Shown: one piece after another, positions 8,614-18,911 of the stretch | How positions within the stretch are numbered: the first letter of the stretch is position 1 | Layout: each line of letters starts with the position of its first letter | Source of the DNA: Sva-07 sp963747375 | Lineage (GTDB): Bacteria > Actinomycetota > Acidimicrobiia > Acidimicrobiales > Ilumatobacteraceae | Length of the DNA: 64,000 nt | Direction: 5' to 3' | NCBI GenBank assembly: GCA_963747375.1 | Contig: CAVVFL010000016.1 | Location: 62,001-126,000, forward strand | Notes under the pieces: generated by a model | What the model was told of the DNA's origin: nothing | The model's database searches: none | What the model saw: the letters and a program-made list of their open reading frames with translations, nothing else | Program-made: the position numbers and the translations under genes

Positions 8614-9234
8614 ATGCACACCCTCACTCGCCGTGAACTGCAACAGCAGGCGTTGCGCCGCGACGTGCTCGACGCCGCGCTCGTCCAACTCGACGAGGGG
8701 GGTCCGTCAGCGGTCAACTGGCGAGCGCTCGCCCGCGCGGTCGGCGTGAGCCCGTCGACGCTGTACACCTATTTCGAGAGCCTCGATGCGCTCCACACCG
8801 AGCTGATCGTCGAGATCTACGGACAGATGGCGGCCGAGGTCGCCCGCACTGTCGACGTCGACGCGGCGCCGGAGGTCCGGGTCCGTCAGGCGATGGCGGG
8901 CTACCGACGCTTCGCCACGCGGTATGCGGCACGATTCACGCTGGTGTTCACCGACGTGCTGCCGGGTTACGTCGCTCCTCCCGGTGGCCCGACCGTCGGT
9001 GCCCAGGTCACGGTCCTTCTGCCGATGGCGGAGGCGCTGGCCGAGCTGAGTGGTGAGGCGGGCACCGACCTCGAAGGGTGGTCGGCCGCGTCTCGCTCAC
9101 GGGCGATCGGCGCGTGGTCGCAACTCCACGGGTTCGTGAGCCTCGAGGTGAACCACCACCTCGACTGGCTCGACGACGTCGACGCGCTGTTCGAGACAAC
9201 CTGCGACCGTGCTGTCGACATGGTCGTGACGTGA
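8614..9234 (+). CDS. TetR-family transcriptional regulator
   Basis: Repressor of 206 residues: N-terminal helix-turn-helix (AVNWRALARAVGVSPSTLY then TYF, residues about 30-51) and a C-terminal WHG-type ligand domain. Start ATG 8614 is favoured over an upstream in-frame codon at 8596 because TACTGT ends six bases before it, implying a leaderless mRNA. Divergent from the epimerase operon; palindromes in the shared region are probable operators. Ligand unknown. Confidence 0.9.
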   Translation: MHTLTRRELQQQALRRDVLDAALVQLDEGGPSAVNWRALARAVGVSPSTLYTYFESLDALHTELIVEIYGQMAAEVARTVDVDAAPEVRVRQAMAGYRRFATRYAARFTLVFTDVLPGYVAPPGGPTVGAQVTVLLPMAEALAELSGEAGTDLEGWSAASRSRAIGAWSQLHGFVSLEVNHHLDWLDDVDALFETTCDRAVDMVVT

Positions 9235-9271
9235 GTGTGACGCCGGGGGTCTGACCCCTGGCGTCACACTC
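9233..9271. repeat. Intergenic palindrome, family B, best-preserved copy
   Basis: A 39-base palindrome: outer arms GAGTGTGACGCC and inverse, inner core GGGGTC-T-GACCCC (9246-9258). It sits exactly between the converging stops of the TetR gene (9234) and the serine hydrolase (9270), overlapping both stop codons. Confidence 0.85.
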
Positions 9272-10510
9272 AGTCGACGAGGGCTTGCTGGACGAGTTGG
9301 TTGAGCTGCGAGCGGATCGGGTAGGTGCTCGACGGAAGGAGCTGGGTGAGGAACAGCGCCACGATCTCCTGCACCGGATCGACCCAGAAGATCGTGCTGG
9401 CCGCGCCGCCCCACGAGTACTCGCCTTCGGATCGCATGCACCTTGTTGGCGGCGGCATCGAGCACCACCGAGAACCCGAGCCCGAATCCGACGCCATCGA
9501 AGCTCGTCTCCGCGAACAACGGCCGGCCGAACAGCTCGAGGTCGACGTTGCCCGGCAGGTGGTTGCGGGTCATGTAGTCGACCGTGCGGCTGCCGAGCAG
9601 CCGCACCCCGTCGAGTTCACCACGGTTGAGCAGCATGTGGGCGAATCGCAGGTAGTCGTGAGCGGTGCCGACGAGCCCGCCGCCGCCACCCAGCATCGCC
9701 GGCGGCTCGTTGGAGGCGCGCCCGAGCGGTCCCGGGGCGGGAACTGCCTCCCCGGTCGCCGGATTGCGGACGTACAGCGTGGCGAACCGGTCCATCGATT
9801 CGTCGGGCACGTAGAAGCCGGTGTCGGTCATGCCCAACGGCTCGAAGATCCGGGTCCGGAAGAACTCGTCGAGCGGCATGCCCGACACGACTTCGACGAG
9901 CCGGCCGAGCACGTCGGTCGACACGCCGTAGTTCCACTCGCTGCCCGGCTGGAAGGCGAGCGGCATCTCCGCCCACAGCGCGGCAGCATTCGGCGAGCGT
10001 GGCACCCGGGGGGTTGCCCCACTCGAACCCGCCCCGCCGGTAGATCGCGTCGGTGACGTGGGTGTTGTGGAACCCGTAGGTCAGCCCGGAGGTGTGGGTG
10101 AGGAGGTGCCAGACACGTATCGGTTCGACCTGCGGCTCGGTCACCGGCGCCAGGAACGACCCCGAGCGGTACACCCTCGTGTCGGCGAACTCGGGCAGCC
10201 ACTTGGAGATCGGTGACTTCAGTTCGAGGAGGCCCTCCTCGTAGAGCATCATCGCTGCGACCGATGTGATCGGTTTGGTCATGGAGAACATGCGCACGAC
10301 CGTGTCGTCCGTGAACGGCGCGCCGCTCTCGATGTCGCGGTGGCCGTACGTCGACGAATGGACGACCTGGCCCTTGCGACTCACGGCGACGTGCCAGCCC
10401 GCCAACTTCTTCTGGTCGACGTATCCCTCGAAGTGACGGTCGATGCGGGCGAGACGGTCGGCGGAGAAGCCGGCTTCGGCGGGGTCGATCTCGATCTTCA
10501 GTGCGGTCAT
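9270..10510 (-). CDS. Serine hydrolase of the beta-lactamase (class C/EstB) family, two frameshifts
   Basis: Protein of about 412 residues of the beta-lactamase-related family, which includes esterases and D-aminopeptidases as well as AmpC enzymes. The nucleophile motif S-x-x-K is SMTK (about residue 76), the second motif is Tyr in WNYGVSTD, and a WGG replaces the usual KTG near the C-terminus. No signal peptide, so a cytosolic esterase is more likely than a drug-resistance enzyme. Extra bases near 10005 and 9435 divide it into three frames. Start ATG 10510. Confidence 0.85.
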
Positions 10511-10606
10511 GCGCCGAGCATGCCCGAGTCGGTCCGTCGGCGACGAGCCGTCCTCGAACGCCGACGGTCATCCGGACGGTCTCTCGGTTGCGTCTACGGT
10601 GTCGGC

Positions 10607-11047
10607 ATGACCGATCTGCCGTCACCTTCTGATCCCGCCAGCGTGCCGCCCCCTCCTGCGGCACCATTCGCCGGCACCCTCGGCCCGATCGGCAAGCCCA
10701 GGTCGGCGTGGCTCGTCATCCTGCTGACGATCGTCACGTTCGGGATCTGGACGATCGTCTGGTCGTACCAGAACGGCGAGGAGATCAAACAACATGCACG
10801 CACGGGCCTCGGCGGTGTCGCCTACCTGTTCATCACGTTGCTGATCTCGCCGATCACGATGTTCCTGATGGCGTCGGAGGTCGAGCAGCTCTACCGTCGC
10901 GAGGGCAAGGAGCCACCGATCACGACGATCTGGGGCCTGTGGTTCCTGCTGCCGATCATCGGCAACTTCATCTGGTTCTTCCGCATTCAGCGTTCGATCA
11001 ACGACTACTGGACGTCACACGGCTCGACGGTCTCGCCCGGCCTCTGA
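10607..11047 (+). CDS. DUF4234-like membrane protein
   Basis: Protein of 146 residues: a Pro-rich cytosolic N-terminus, then three hydrophobic segments (AWLVILLTIVTFGIWTIVW, YLFITLLISPITMFLMAS, IWGLWFLLPIIGNFIWFF). The WSYQNGEEIKQH and FFRIQRSINDYW stretches resemble DUF4234 proteins of unknown function. Start ATG 10607 has TACGGT (10595-10600) six bases upstream, a leaderless arrangement. Single-gene unit convergent with the next gene. Confidence 0.78.
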   Translation: MTDLPSPSDPASVPPPPAAPFAGTLGPIGKPRSAWLVILLTIVTFGIWTIVWSYQNGEEIKQHARTGLGGVAYLFITLLISPITMFLMASEVEQLYRREGKEPPITTIWGLWFLLPIIGNFIWFFRIQRSINDYWTSHGSTVSPGL

Positions 11048-11082
11048 CCGACACGGCAAGCGTCGGCAACCGTCCGCGAGCC

Positions 11083-11472
11083 TCAGGCGGCGGCGGTGGC
11101 CCGTCGCCGCTCGATCGCCGCGAATGCGACGCGCCATCCGACGATGAAGAATCCGAGGAACAGCGTGGCCACGATGATGAACGCGGTCGCCGTTCCGTCG
11201 TCGAACACGAAGTGACGCAGCAGCATCCCGCCGGCGACGACCAGCGCCCAGATCCCGACGCCGACGCGAAGCTCGGTGGGTCGCCGCCACGCCCGCAACA
11301 CGAGCCAGGCGATCGCCAACGCGATCAGAAATGGCGCCGCGGTGTTGATCAAGCCGCTGATCGCCGAGTCCTGCTCGTGCTCGCGGCGTCCGATGGCGAC
11401 GAACAACACGACGGCGAACGTGTCGAGCCCGGCGGCCAGTGGGGTGTGTCGATCGATCGGAGTCTCGCCCAC
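11083..11472 (-). CDS. DUF3054 family membrane protein
   Basis: Protein of 129 residues with four predicted membrane helices; FVAIGRREHEQ followed by the APFLIALAIAWLVL helix and the GGMLLRHFVFDDGTATAFI stretch are the DUF3054 hallmarks. Function unknown. Start is taken as GTG 11472 because the reading frame has no other start before the first helix. It lies downstream of a flavin reductase gene on the same strand, 61 bases apart. Confidence 0.8.
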   Translation of the reverse strand: MGETPIDRHTPLAAGLDTFAVVLFVAIGRREHEQDSAISGLINTAAPFLIALAIAWLVLRAWRRPTELRVGVGIWALVVAGGMLLRHFVFDDGTATAFIIVATLFLGFFIVGWRVAFAAIERRRATAAA

Positions 11473-11533
11473 AGTCTCTCGTCGTCGGTCCGGAACAACG
11501 GCGCTCCGGTCGGCGACGTGTTCCGAGGGATTG

Positions 11534-12076
11534 TCAGCCTTCGGCCGAGAAGCCGCCGATGGTGCCGCGGTAGAACACGAGCGGTTGCGGTGGGAGGCCG
11601 TCGTGGTCGGCGTCGGCGTCGAGCGACGTGACCCGGCCGAGCACGAAGTAGTGGTCGCCCATCTCGTAGACGTTCTCGACCTCGCAGTCGATCCACGCAA
11701 CGGCGCGCTCGAGCACCGGCGCGCCCGATGGTGCGGCATGCCACTCGACACCTTCGAAGCGGGTCGTCTCGGTTCCGCTCTTCGCGAACTTCCAGCACAG
11801 GTCGCTCTGCTTGTCGCTGAGCACGTTGACGCAGAAGCTGCCGGCATCGGACATCAGCGCCCAGGTCTCGGAGTCGATCTGGGGCAGGAAGCCGACCAGT
11901 GGGGGGTCGAGCGACACCGACGTGAACGATCCGATCGTGAAGCCGTGCGGCCGATCGCCCTCGGCCATGCCGGTGATCACGGTCACCCCGGTGGGGAAGT
12001 GGCCGAGCACCGTGCGGAAGTGCTTCGCGTCGAAGGCGACGGCATTGGCGTCGGGGAGTGGCGGCTGATCGCTCAT
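11534..12076 (-). CDS. Flavin reductase family protein (FMN-binding split barrel)
   Basis: Protein of 180 residues of the flavin reductase (HpaC-like) family, which uses NAD(P)H to supply reduced FMN/FAD to a monooxygenase. Family motifs are FPTGVTVITG, GFTIGSFTSVSLDPPLVGF, FCVNVLSDKQ and DHYFVLGRV. No partner monooxygenase is next to it. Start ATG 12076 lies eight bases after TACAGT (12090-12085), which overlaps the -10 of the divergent gene. Confidence 0.88.
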   Translation of the reverse strand: MSDQPPLPDANAVAFDAKHFRTVLGHFPTGVTVITGMAEGDRPHGFTIGSFTSVSLDPPLVGFLPQIDSETWALMSDAGSFCVNVLSDKQSDLCWKFAKSGTETTRFEGVEWHAAPSGAPVLERAVAWIDCEVENVYEMGDHYFVLGRVTSLDADADHDGLPPQPLVFYRGTIGGFSAEG

Positions 12077-12084
12077 CGCCGACC

Positions 12085-12094
12085 ACTGTACGCT
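12085..12094. promoter_or_regulatory. Overlapping divergent -10 elements
   Basis: The ten bases ACTGTACGCT read TACGCT on the plus strand (12089-12094, eight bases before ATG 12103) and TACAGT on the minus strand (12090-12085, eight bases before ATG 12076). The two promoters share DNA, so polymerase probably cannot occupy both at once. Confidence 0.65.
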
Positions 12095-12102
12095 CCGGCC
12101 CG

Positions 12103-12579
12103 ATGGCCGACCGAACGCCACTCGAGGAGGGCAAGCCCGAACTTCGTCGACGCATGCGGACGCTGCGTCGCTCGCTCGACGACCGACCGGAGCGGTCCGG
12201 GCAGTTGTGGCAGCACGTCATCGCCATGCCGGCGATCGCCGGCGCCGCCCGGATCCTGGTGTTCCGCACCATCCCGGGCGAGCCGGAGGTGGAGGCGTTC
12301 GCCGGGTGGTGCGCCGACCAGGGTGTGGCGGTCGCCGTCCCCGAGGACGACGTCGATCCGGGGTGGCCCGATGTGGTGATCGTGCCCGGGCTGGCATTCA
12401 CGCCTGGTGGCCAACGACTCGGCCAGGGCGGCGGGTGGTACGACCGCTTCCTCGCCGAGGTCCGCGACACGTGCGTGACGGTCGGCGTCTGCTTTCACGA
12501 ACAGTTGGTCGACGTCCTGCCGGTGGAGCCGCACGACGTCGCGATGCATCACGTGGTGACCGATCGTGGGCCGGCGTGA
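12103..12579 (+). CDS. 5-formyltetrahydrofolate cyclo-ligase family protein
   Basis: ATP-dependent enzyme returning 5-formyl-THF to 5,10-methenyl-THF. 158 residues, slightly short. The family signature is VPGLAFTPGGQRLGQGGGWY with following DRFLAEV, near residues 90-115; the N-terminal KPELRRRMRTLRRSL helix is also typical. Start ATG 12103 is preceded by TACGCT at eight bases. Its stop overlaps a possible GTG start of the next gene by four bases, indicating an operon with a PLP dehydratase. It complements folD (18.0 kb) in folate metabolism. Confidence 0.9.
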   Translation: MADRTPLEEGKPELRRRMRTLRRSLDDRPERSGQLWQHVIAMPAIAGAARILVFRTIPGEPEVEAFAGWCADQGVAVAVPEDDVDPGWPDVVIVPGLAFTPGGQRLGQGGGWYDRFLAEVRDTCVTVGVCFHEQLVDVLPVEPHDVAMHHVVTDRGPA

Positions 12580-12581
12580 CG

Positions 12582-13550
12582 ATGTTCGACCTCGACGACC
12601 TGGCCCGTGCGACCGAGGTCGTTCGGCGACACGTGCCGCCGACACCCCAGTACGAGTGGCCCCTGTTGAGCCAGGTCGCCGGTTCGGCCGTGGTGGTCAA
12701 GCACGAGAACCACACACCCGTCGGGGCATTCAAGGTGCGTGGTGGGCTGGTCTACATGGACCGCTTGGCGCGCGAGCGTCCGGAAGTGAGCGGAGTGGTC
12801 AGCGCCACGCGCGGCAACCACGGCCAGAGCCTCGCGTACGCCGGGCGGGTCCACGACCGGTCGGTCACGATCTTCGTGCCCCACGGCAACAGCGTCGAGA
12901 AGAACGCGGCGATGCGGGCGCTCGGCGCCGACGTCGTCGAGTTCGGCACCGACTTCCAGGAGGCCCGCGAACGTTCGATCCAGTTCGCGGCCGAACGCGA
13001 ACTCGAACCCGTGCCGCCGTTCCACCCCGATCTCGTGCTGGGCGTCGCCACGTACGCGAAGGAGTTGTTCGACGCTGCCGGCGAACTCGACACGGTCTAC
13101 GTGCCGGTCGGCATGGGGTCGGGCATCAACGCCCTGATCGCCGTGCGCGACCTCCTCGGACTCGACACGCAGATCGTCGGCGTGGTCAGTGAGCTGGCCC
13201 CGTCGACGTTGCTCTCGTTCGAGCGAGGCGAGGTGGTGACGACCGAGTCGGCGGCGACGTTCGTCGATGGTGTGGCGACACGGTCGCCTGACCCGGTGTC
13301 GATCGCCGGGATCGTCGCCGGCGCGTCGCGCATCGTTGCCGTGCCCGACGATGCGACCGCTGAGGCGATGCGGATCATCTACCGAACCACCCACAACGTG
13401 GCCGAGTCGGCTGGAGCGATCGGGCTCGCCGGTCTGTTGTCGGAGACGCCGCTACGGCGTGGGAAGCGCAGCGCGTTCGTGCTGTGCGGTGGCAACGTCG
13501 ACTCGTCGCAGCTCCACGCCGTGCTCGGCGGCGCGACTCCGACCGCCTGA
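12582..13550 (+). CDS. Threonine/serine dehydratase-like PLP enzyme
   Basis: Fold-type II PLP enzyme of 322 residues. The PLP lysine is in HTPVGAFKVRGG (about residue 50), phosphate-binding residues in CGGNVDSS near the C-terminus, and the Asn loop is SATRGNHGQSLAYAG. There is no ACT regulatory domain, so it is of the catabolic/short threonine dehydratase group; serine racemase or hydroxyectoine-utilisation (EutB-like) activity is possible. ATG 12582 is used; GTG 12576, overlapping the preceding stop as GTGA, is a realistic alternative. Confidence 0.85.
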   Translation: MFDLDDLARATEVVRRHVPPTPQYEWPLLSQVAGSAVVVKHENHTPVGAFKVRGGLVYMDRLARERPEVSGVVSATRGNHGQSLAYAGRVHDRSVTIFVPHGNSVEKNAAMRALGADVVEFGTDFQEARERSIQFAAERELEPVPPFHPDLVLGVATYAKELFDAAGELDTVYVPVGMGSGINALIAVRDLLGLDTQIVGVVSELAPSTLLSFERGEVVTTESAATFVDGVATRSPDPVSIAGIVAGASRIVAVPDDATAEAMRIIYRTTHNVAESAGAIGLAGLLSETPLRRGKRSAFVLCGGNVDSSQLHAVLGGATPTA

Positions 13551-13586
13551 CGTCAGCTCGTCGGGCGGTCGCCGACGGCGCAGCTG

Positions 13587-15102
13587 TCAGAGATCGCCGC
13601 GGTCGAGACGGTCGAGGATCTCGATGGCGTGATCGCGGACGGCGGGGAGGTCGCTCAGATTTCGCATGGCGGCGAGCGGTCGGGCCATGCGGTGGTTCGA
13701 TCTGAGCGAGTCGGCGTTGCGGGCGAGGAAGTCCCAGTACAGGGTGGTGTAGGGGCAGGCGTCGGGTCCGACCCGCTTCTTCGGGTCGAAGCGACACGAA
13801 CGGCAGCAGTCGCTCATCTTGTTGATGTAGGCGCCGCCGGACGCATACGGCTTGGTGGCCATCATCCCGCCGTCGGCGAACAGGGCCATTCCGATCACGT
13901 TGGGCAGCATGACCCACTCGGCGCCGTCGACGAAGCTCGCCCACATCCACTCCGTCATTGCCCACGGGTCGACGCCGGCGGTGAGGGCGAGGTTGCCGAG
14001 CACCATCAGCCGTTCGATGTGGTGCGCGTACCCGTGATCTCGTACGTGGCCGACCACGCCGGCGACGCAGGCCATCTCGGTGTCGGCCGCACCGGTGAAC
14101 ACCGGTGGCACCGGGCGTGCGGCCCGAGTGCGTTTCTCGATGCGGTACTCGGGCATCCACAGCCAGTACACGCCCCACACGTACTCGCGCCATCCGATCA
14201 CCTGGCGAATGAATCCTTCGACGGAGCTCAACGCAGCGGTGCCGTCGCGATAGCGTGGATTCGGCTGCCTCGACGAGCTCGTCGGGGTGCAGCAGCCCGA
14301 TGTTCATCGACGACGACAGCACCGAGTGGGCCAGCTTCCACTCGGCGGTGAGCATCGCGTCCTCGTGCGGTCCGAACGACGCCAGACCGTGTTCGATGAA
14401 CTCACCCAATCGGGCCAGGGCCTGCGAGCGGGTGACCGGCCACGTGCCATCGGGGTCGGCGCCGAACGTCGCCGACGGAAGCCGTTCGATCACCGCGAGG
14501 TCGATGTCGTCGAGTTCGAACCGCGTGATCGACGGCCAGGTTCGACCGTCGCGCGGTGGCGGCTCTCGGTTGTCGTGGTCGAAGTTCCATCGGCCGCCGA
14601 CCGGCTCGGGGCCGTTGGCGCCTTCGTCGATGAGCACCCCGAGCCGCAATCGCTGCCAACGATAGAAGTCCTCCATCGTCAGCCTCTTGCGGTCGGCCGC
14701 CCAGCGCGCGAAGTCGTCGTAGTGGCAGAGGAACCGGTCGCTGCGCACCAACTCGACACCGTGGCGCTCAGGAGCGATCGGGCGTCCCAGCTCGTGGGCT
14801 CCGTCGGCGACGACGATGTCGACACCGAACTCCTCGACGTGGTCGCGCAGGCCTTGTTGCAGCGTGTCCGCTCGGCGGTGGTCGACGTCGAAACCTTCGG
14901 CTCTGAGCTCGGCTGCGAAGTGGGCCATGGCCGACAGGACGAGATGGAGCCGCTGGCGGTGCCACCGTCGAGAGGTGATCAGGGTTGCGCTCTCGACGAG
15001 CAGGACGCGACAGTCGCCCGGCATCCGCTCGGCGAGCGCTCCTCTGGATCGGCAGAGCTGGTCGCCGAGCACCCACACGGTGGGGACGGGCGGAGCGGTC
15101 AT
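13587..15102 (-). CDS. FeS-containing bacterial cryptochrome/photolyase, one frameshift
   Basis: Deoxyribodipyrimidine photolyase-related protein of about 504 residues (FeS-BCP class, usually repairing (6-4) photoproducts). N-terminal antenna domain starts WVLGDQL; the FAD domain includes RQVIGWREYVWG and NALALTAG-like stretches; cluster cysteines are in DCCRSCRF and DACPYTTLYW near the C-terminus, as in PhrB. One extra base near 14250 splits the gene. ATG 15102 is chosen because homologues begin close to the VWVLGDQL strand and GAGACT, a weak -10, ends six bases before it; ATG 15120 is the alternative. Confidence 0.92.
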
Positions 15103-15182
15103 CGTGGCAGTCTCGCCCATCATGGGAATGCTGTGGCGAGCGCCCCTGGTCTGGGCAGAGTGCTGAATGGAATGAGTCGGCG

Positions 15183-15616
15183 GTGAGCGTGGCCGAGGAA
15201 GCCCACTTCGATGGCAGCGCTTGGGTGGGGTTGGTGCCATTTCACATGGACGCGCTCGGCATCGCCGGCTCGGGGCCACTCCCGTTCGTCGGGTCATTCC
15301 CCGAGGTCAACGTGCGCACCTAGTGCGAGCCCGAGGCCGTGTCGGCGTCTGGTTCTTCTCGCTGGACGTCGACCGGTTCCTCCCGGCCGGCGTCGCCCGC
15401 ATGGCCTACTCGCTGCCGTACGACTCGGGAACGGCCGTCCATGTGCGCGCTGGTGACATCGTCACCAGCCGAGTCCGGCGCAACTGGCCGCGCCCGAGTT
15501 CGCCTGCCACGACGGAGATCGCCGTGCAGACGGGCGGGGTGATCGATCACATCGATCCACTCGCTCGCTTCCTCACCGCGGTGGGTCTGATCTCGGCCAC
15601 CCGAACCGGCCGGTAG
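15183..15616 (+). pseudogene. Remnant of a DUF2071 (YqjF-like) protein
   Basis: The plus strand encodes core DUF2071 sequence: FDGSAWVGLVPFHMDALGI and GSFPEVNVRT, then after a frame change at about 15321, GVWFFSLDVDRFLPAG and RMAYSLPYDSG. About 45 N-terminal residues are absent upstream of 15183, the frame shift here behaves as a missing base, several residues are lost near 15590, and a TAG (15614-15616) interrupts TGR-RYAPVD. The LysR gene on the opposite strand begins to occupy the DNA at once. Loss at both ends plus a nonsense codon indicates real decay, unlike the single-insertion shifts elsewhere in the window. Confidence 0.7.
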
Positions 15617-15661
15617 CGCTACGCGCCGGTCGACCGATCCGACTTCGCACCTGAACGCAGA

Positions 15662-16533
15662 TCAGCCCGAGCGGGCAGCGAGCGATGCGGCGAGTTCGTC
15701 GGTGGCCGGGTCACGGACCGACCCCGAGCGGGTCGCGAGCACGAGTCGACGGCTCGTGAGTTTGCGCCGACGGTGCAGTGGCCGGTCGCCGTGCTCGGCC
15801 TGCGACGTCGGCAGCACCGTCCAGCCGACACCCAGCTGAACCATCTCGCGAAGTACGTCGGGCTGGTGGCTCTCGGCGACCACGTCGATCGGCGCGCCGA
15901 GTCGGCGCAGCTCGTCGACCACGAGCGCCCGGGTGTGCGAACCGGCGGGGAACAACACCCACGGCCCCCAGGACTGCGGGCGGCCCGTTCGAATGGCCGG
16001 GTGGTCCGTACACGGCGAGGTCCTCCGTGAGCAGGGGAGCGGTGTCGATGCCGCTGACCGGTGTCGGCGGGTCCACGCACACGACCAGGTCGAGTTCGCC
16101 TGCCACGAGGAGGTCGAGGAGTTCGGCGGACGGCGCGACCCGCAGGCGCAGGTCGACGTCGGGGTGGTCGGTGCGGAAGCGACGGAGCTGGTCGGGCAGA
16201 TGGACCACGGCGGCGGCGTCGATCATCCCCAGCCGGAGCGCGCCGCTGCGCCCGGTGCGGACTCGGTCGGCCCATCCGGCAAGGTCGTGGGTGAGCGCCA
16301 GCACCTGGCGGGCGTGTGCGACCACTGGTGCGGCGGACGGCCGGACGAGCCGTCGCCGGCCATCGCGATCGAACAGTGCCACACCCGACCCGACGTTCGA
16401 GTTCGGCCAGACCCTGCGACAGCGCGGAGGCACTGACGCCGACACGCTCGGCGGCGACCGCCCAGGTCGGTTCCTCGGCGACCGCGACGAGATACTCGAG
16501 TTGTCGGATCGACAGATCGGGGAGTGGCTGCAC
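15662..16533 (-). CDS. LysR-family transcriptional regulator, two frameshifts
   Basis: About 289 residues: N-terminal winged helix (SIRQLEYLVAVAEEPTWA, VGVSASALSQGLAELE) and a LysR substrate-binding domain (GALRLGMIDAAAVVHLP, ELDLVVCVDPPTP). Extra bases near 16390 and 15970 split it. Start GTG 16533 is preceded by TATTCT (16545-16540) at six bases, a leaderless arrangement. Divergent from the inositol-phosphate synthase gene, which it may regulate; the shared region is only 69 bases. Confidence 0.88.
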
Positions 16534-16539
16534 TCGTGC

Positions 16540-16595
16540 AGAATACTTCAGTCTTGCTTCACAACAGGGCAGAGAACTGAAACATCGCTTATCAT
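16540..16595. promoter_or_regulatory. Divergent LysR / inositol-phosphate synthase promoter region
   Basis: TATTCT on the minus strand (16545-16540) lies six bases before the LysR GTG, and TATCAT on the plus strand (16590-16595) seven bases before the ATG at 16603. Both -10s abut their start codons, so both mRNAs are likely leaderless, and any operator must lie in the roughly 45 bases between them. Confidence 0.6.
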
Positions 16596-16602
16596 CGATG
16601 GA

Positions 16603-17904
<1,302 letters not shown>

Positions 17905-17943
17905 CCCCAGTCGGGCACCCCACCCGCTTGCGTGCCCCCACCT

Positions 17944-17994
17944 GTTTGCGTGACGGTTTGGTTGGAGCGCTCCAACCAAACCGTCGCCGCAAAC
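17944..17994. repeat. Intergenic palindrome, family D, copy 1
   Basis: A perfect 34-base palindrome (17952-17985; half-site GACGGTTTGGTTGGAGC) inside an imperfect GTTTGCG...CGCAAAC frame. It follows the inositol-phosphate synthase stop and a C-rich tract. Related copies are at 35086-35137 and 60697-60749, always after a plus-strand gene. Confidence 0.8.
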
Positions 17995-18029
17995 GGAGTG
18001 AGGGGGTCAGATCTCATACAGTCGGTGAC

Positions 18030-18887
18030 ATGACGGCTGTGGTGATGGATGGCAATGCGCTGCGTGACGAGATCATCGTCGGGTTGCGGGAGCGGATCGA
18101 GGCGGCCGGCTCGCCGGCGATCTGCCTGGCAACGGTGCTCGTCGGTGACGACGGGCCGAGCCAGCGCTACGTCCGCATGAAGCACGCCAAGGCCGCCGAG
18201 GCCGGACTCACCTCACGCCACGTCGACCTGCCGTCGACCGCCACCCAGGCAGAGGTCGAGTCGGTGGTGCGTGAACTCGTCGCCGACGACGAGGTGCACG
18301 GCATCCTCGTGCAGCTTCCGCTGCCCGACGGACTCGACCCCGAACCGGTCATCGACCTCATCCCGCCGGAGAAGGACGTCGACGGCCTGACCGAACGCTC
18401 GATGGGCCGACTCGTCCGCGGTCGGCCCGGCCTGGTGGGCTGCACACCGCTCGGCGTGATGCGCCTCCTCGAACGCTACGACATCTCCCCGAGCGGCAAG
18501 CGAGCCGTCGTCGTCGGGCGGTCGACGCTCGTCGGGCTTCCGCTGTCGCTGCTCCTCGCGCGCAAGGGCGTCGACGCGACGGTGACCCTCGCTCACTCCC
18601 GAACCGCCGACATGGCAGCCGTCGTCCGTGAAGCCGACATCGTCGTCGGCGCGGCCGGGCAGGCGCGGATGATCACCGCCGACATGATCAAGCCCGGCGC
18701 TGCGGTGATCGACGTCGGCGTGTCGCGAACCGAAGCCGGCATCGCCGGCGACGTCGACTTCGGTCCGGTTGCCGAAGTCGCGGGGTTCATCACGCCGATG
18801 CCCGGCGGGACGGGCCCGATGACCATCGCCTGCCTGATGGAGAACACCCTCACCGCCGCACGGTTGCAAGGGGCCTTCCAGGGCTGA
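18030..18887 (+). CDS. folD: Bifunctional methylenetetrahydrofolate dehydrogenase/methenyltetrahydrofolate cyclohydrolase
   Basis: Interconverts 5,10-methylene-, methenyl- and 10-formyl-THF with NADP. 285 residues, normal. Motifs are RYVRMKHAKAAEAGL (catalytic Tyr/Lys region), GILVQLPLPDGLD, PEKDVDG, VVVGRSTLVGLPLSLLL (NADP site) and the C-terminal PGGTGPMTIACLMENT. Start ATG 18030 is seven bases after TACAGT (18017-18022), so leaderless. Convergent with a TetR gene. Confidence 0.97.
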   Translation: MTAVVMDGNALRDEIIVGLRERIEAAGSPAICLATVLVGDDGPSQRYVRMKHAKAAEAGLTSRHVDLPSTATQAEVESVVRELVADDEVHGILVQLPLPDGLDPEPVIDLIPPEKDVDGLTERSMGRLVRGRPGLVGCTPLGVMRLLERYDISPSGKRAVVVGRSTLVGLPLSLLLARKGVDATVTLAHSRTADMAAVVREADIVVGAAGQARMITADMIKPGAAVIDVGVSRTEAGIAGDVDFGPVAEVAGFITPMPGGTGPMTIACLMENTLTAARLQGAFQG

Positions 18888-18911
18888 CCGTCGGCGAGGG
18901 GCGAGTCGGTC

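Noticed and set aside
9270..10510. Antibiotic-resistance beta-lactamase
   Set aside because: No signal peptide and a WGG instead of KTG motif; esterase-type serine hydrolase is more likely.
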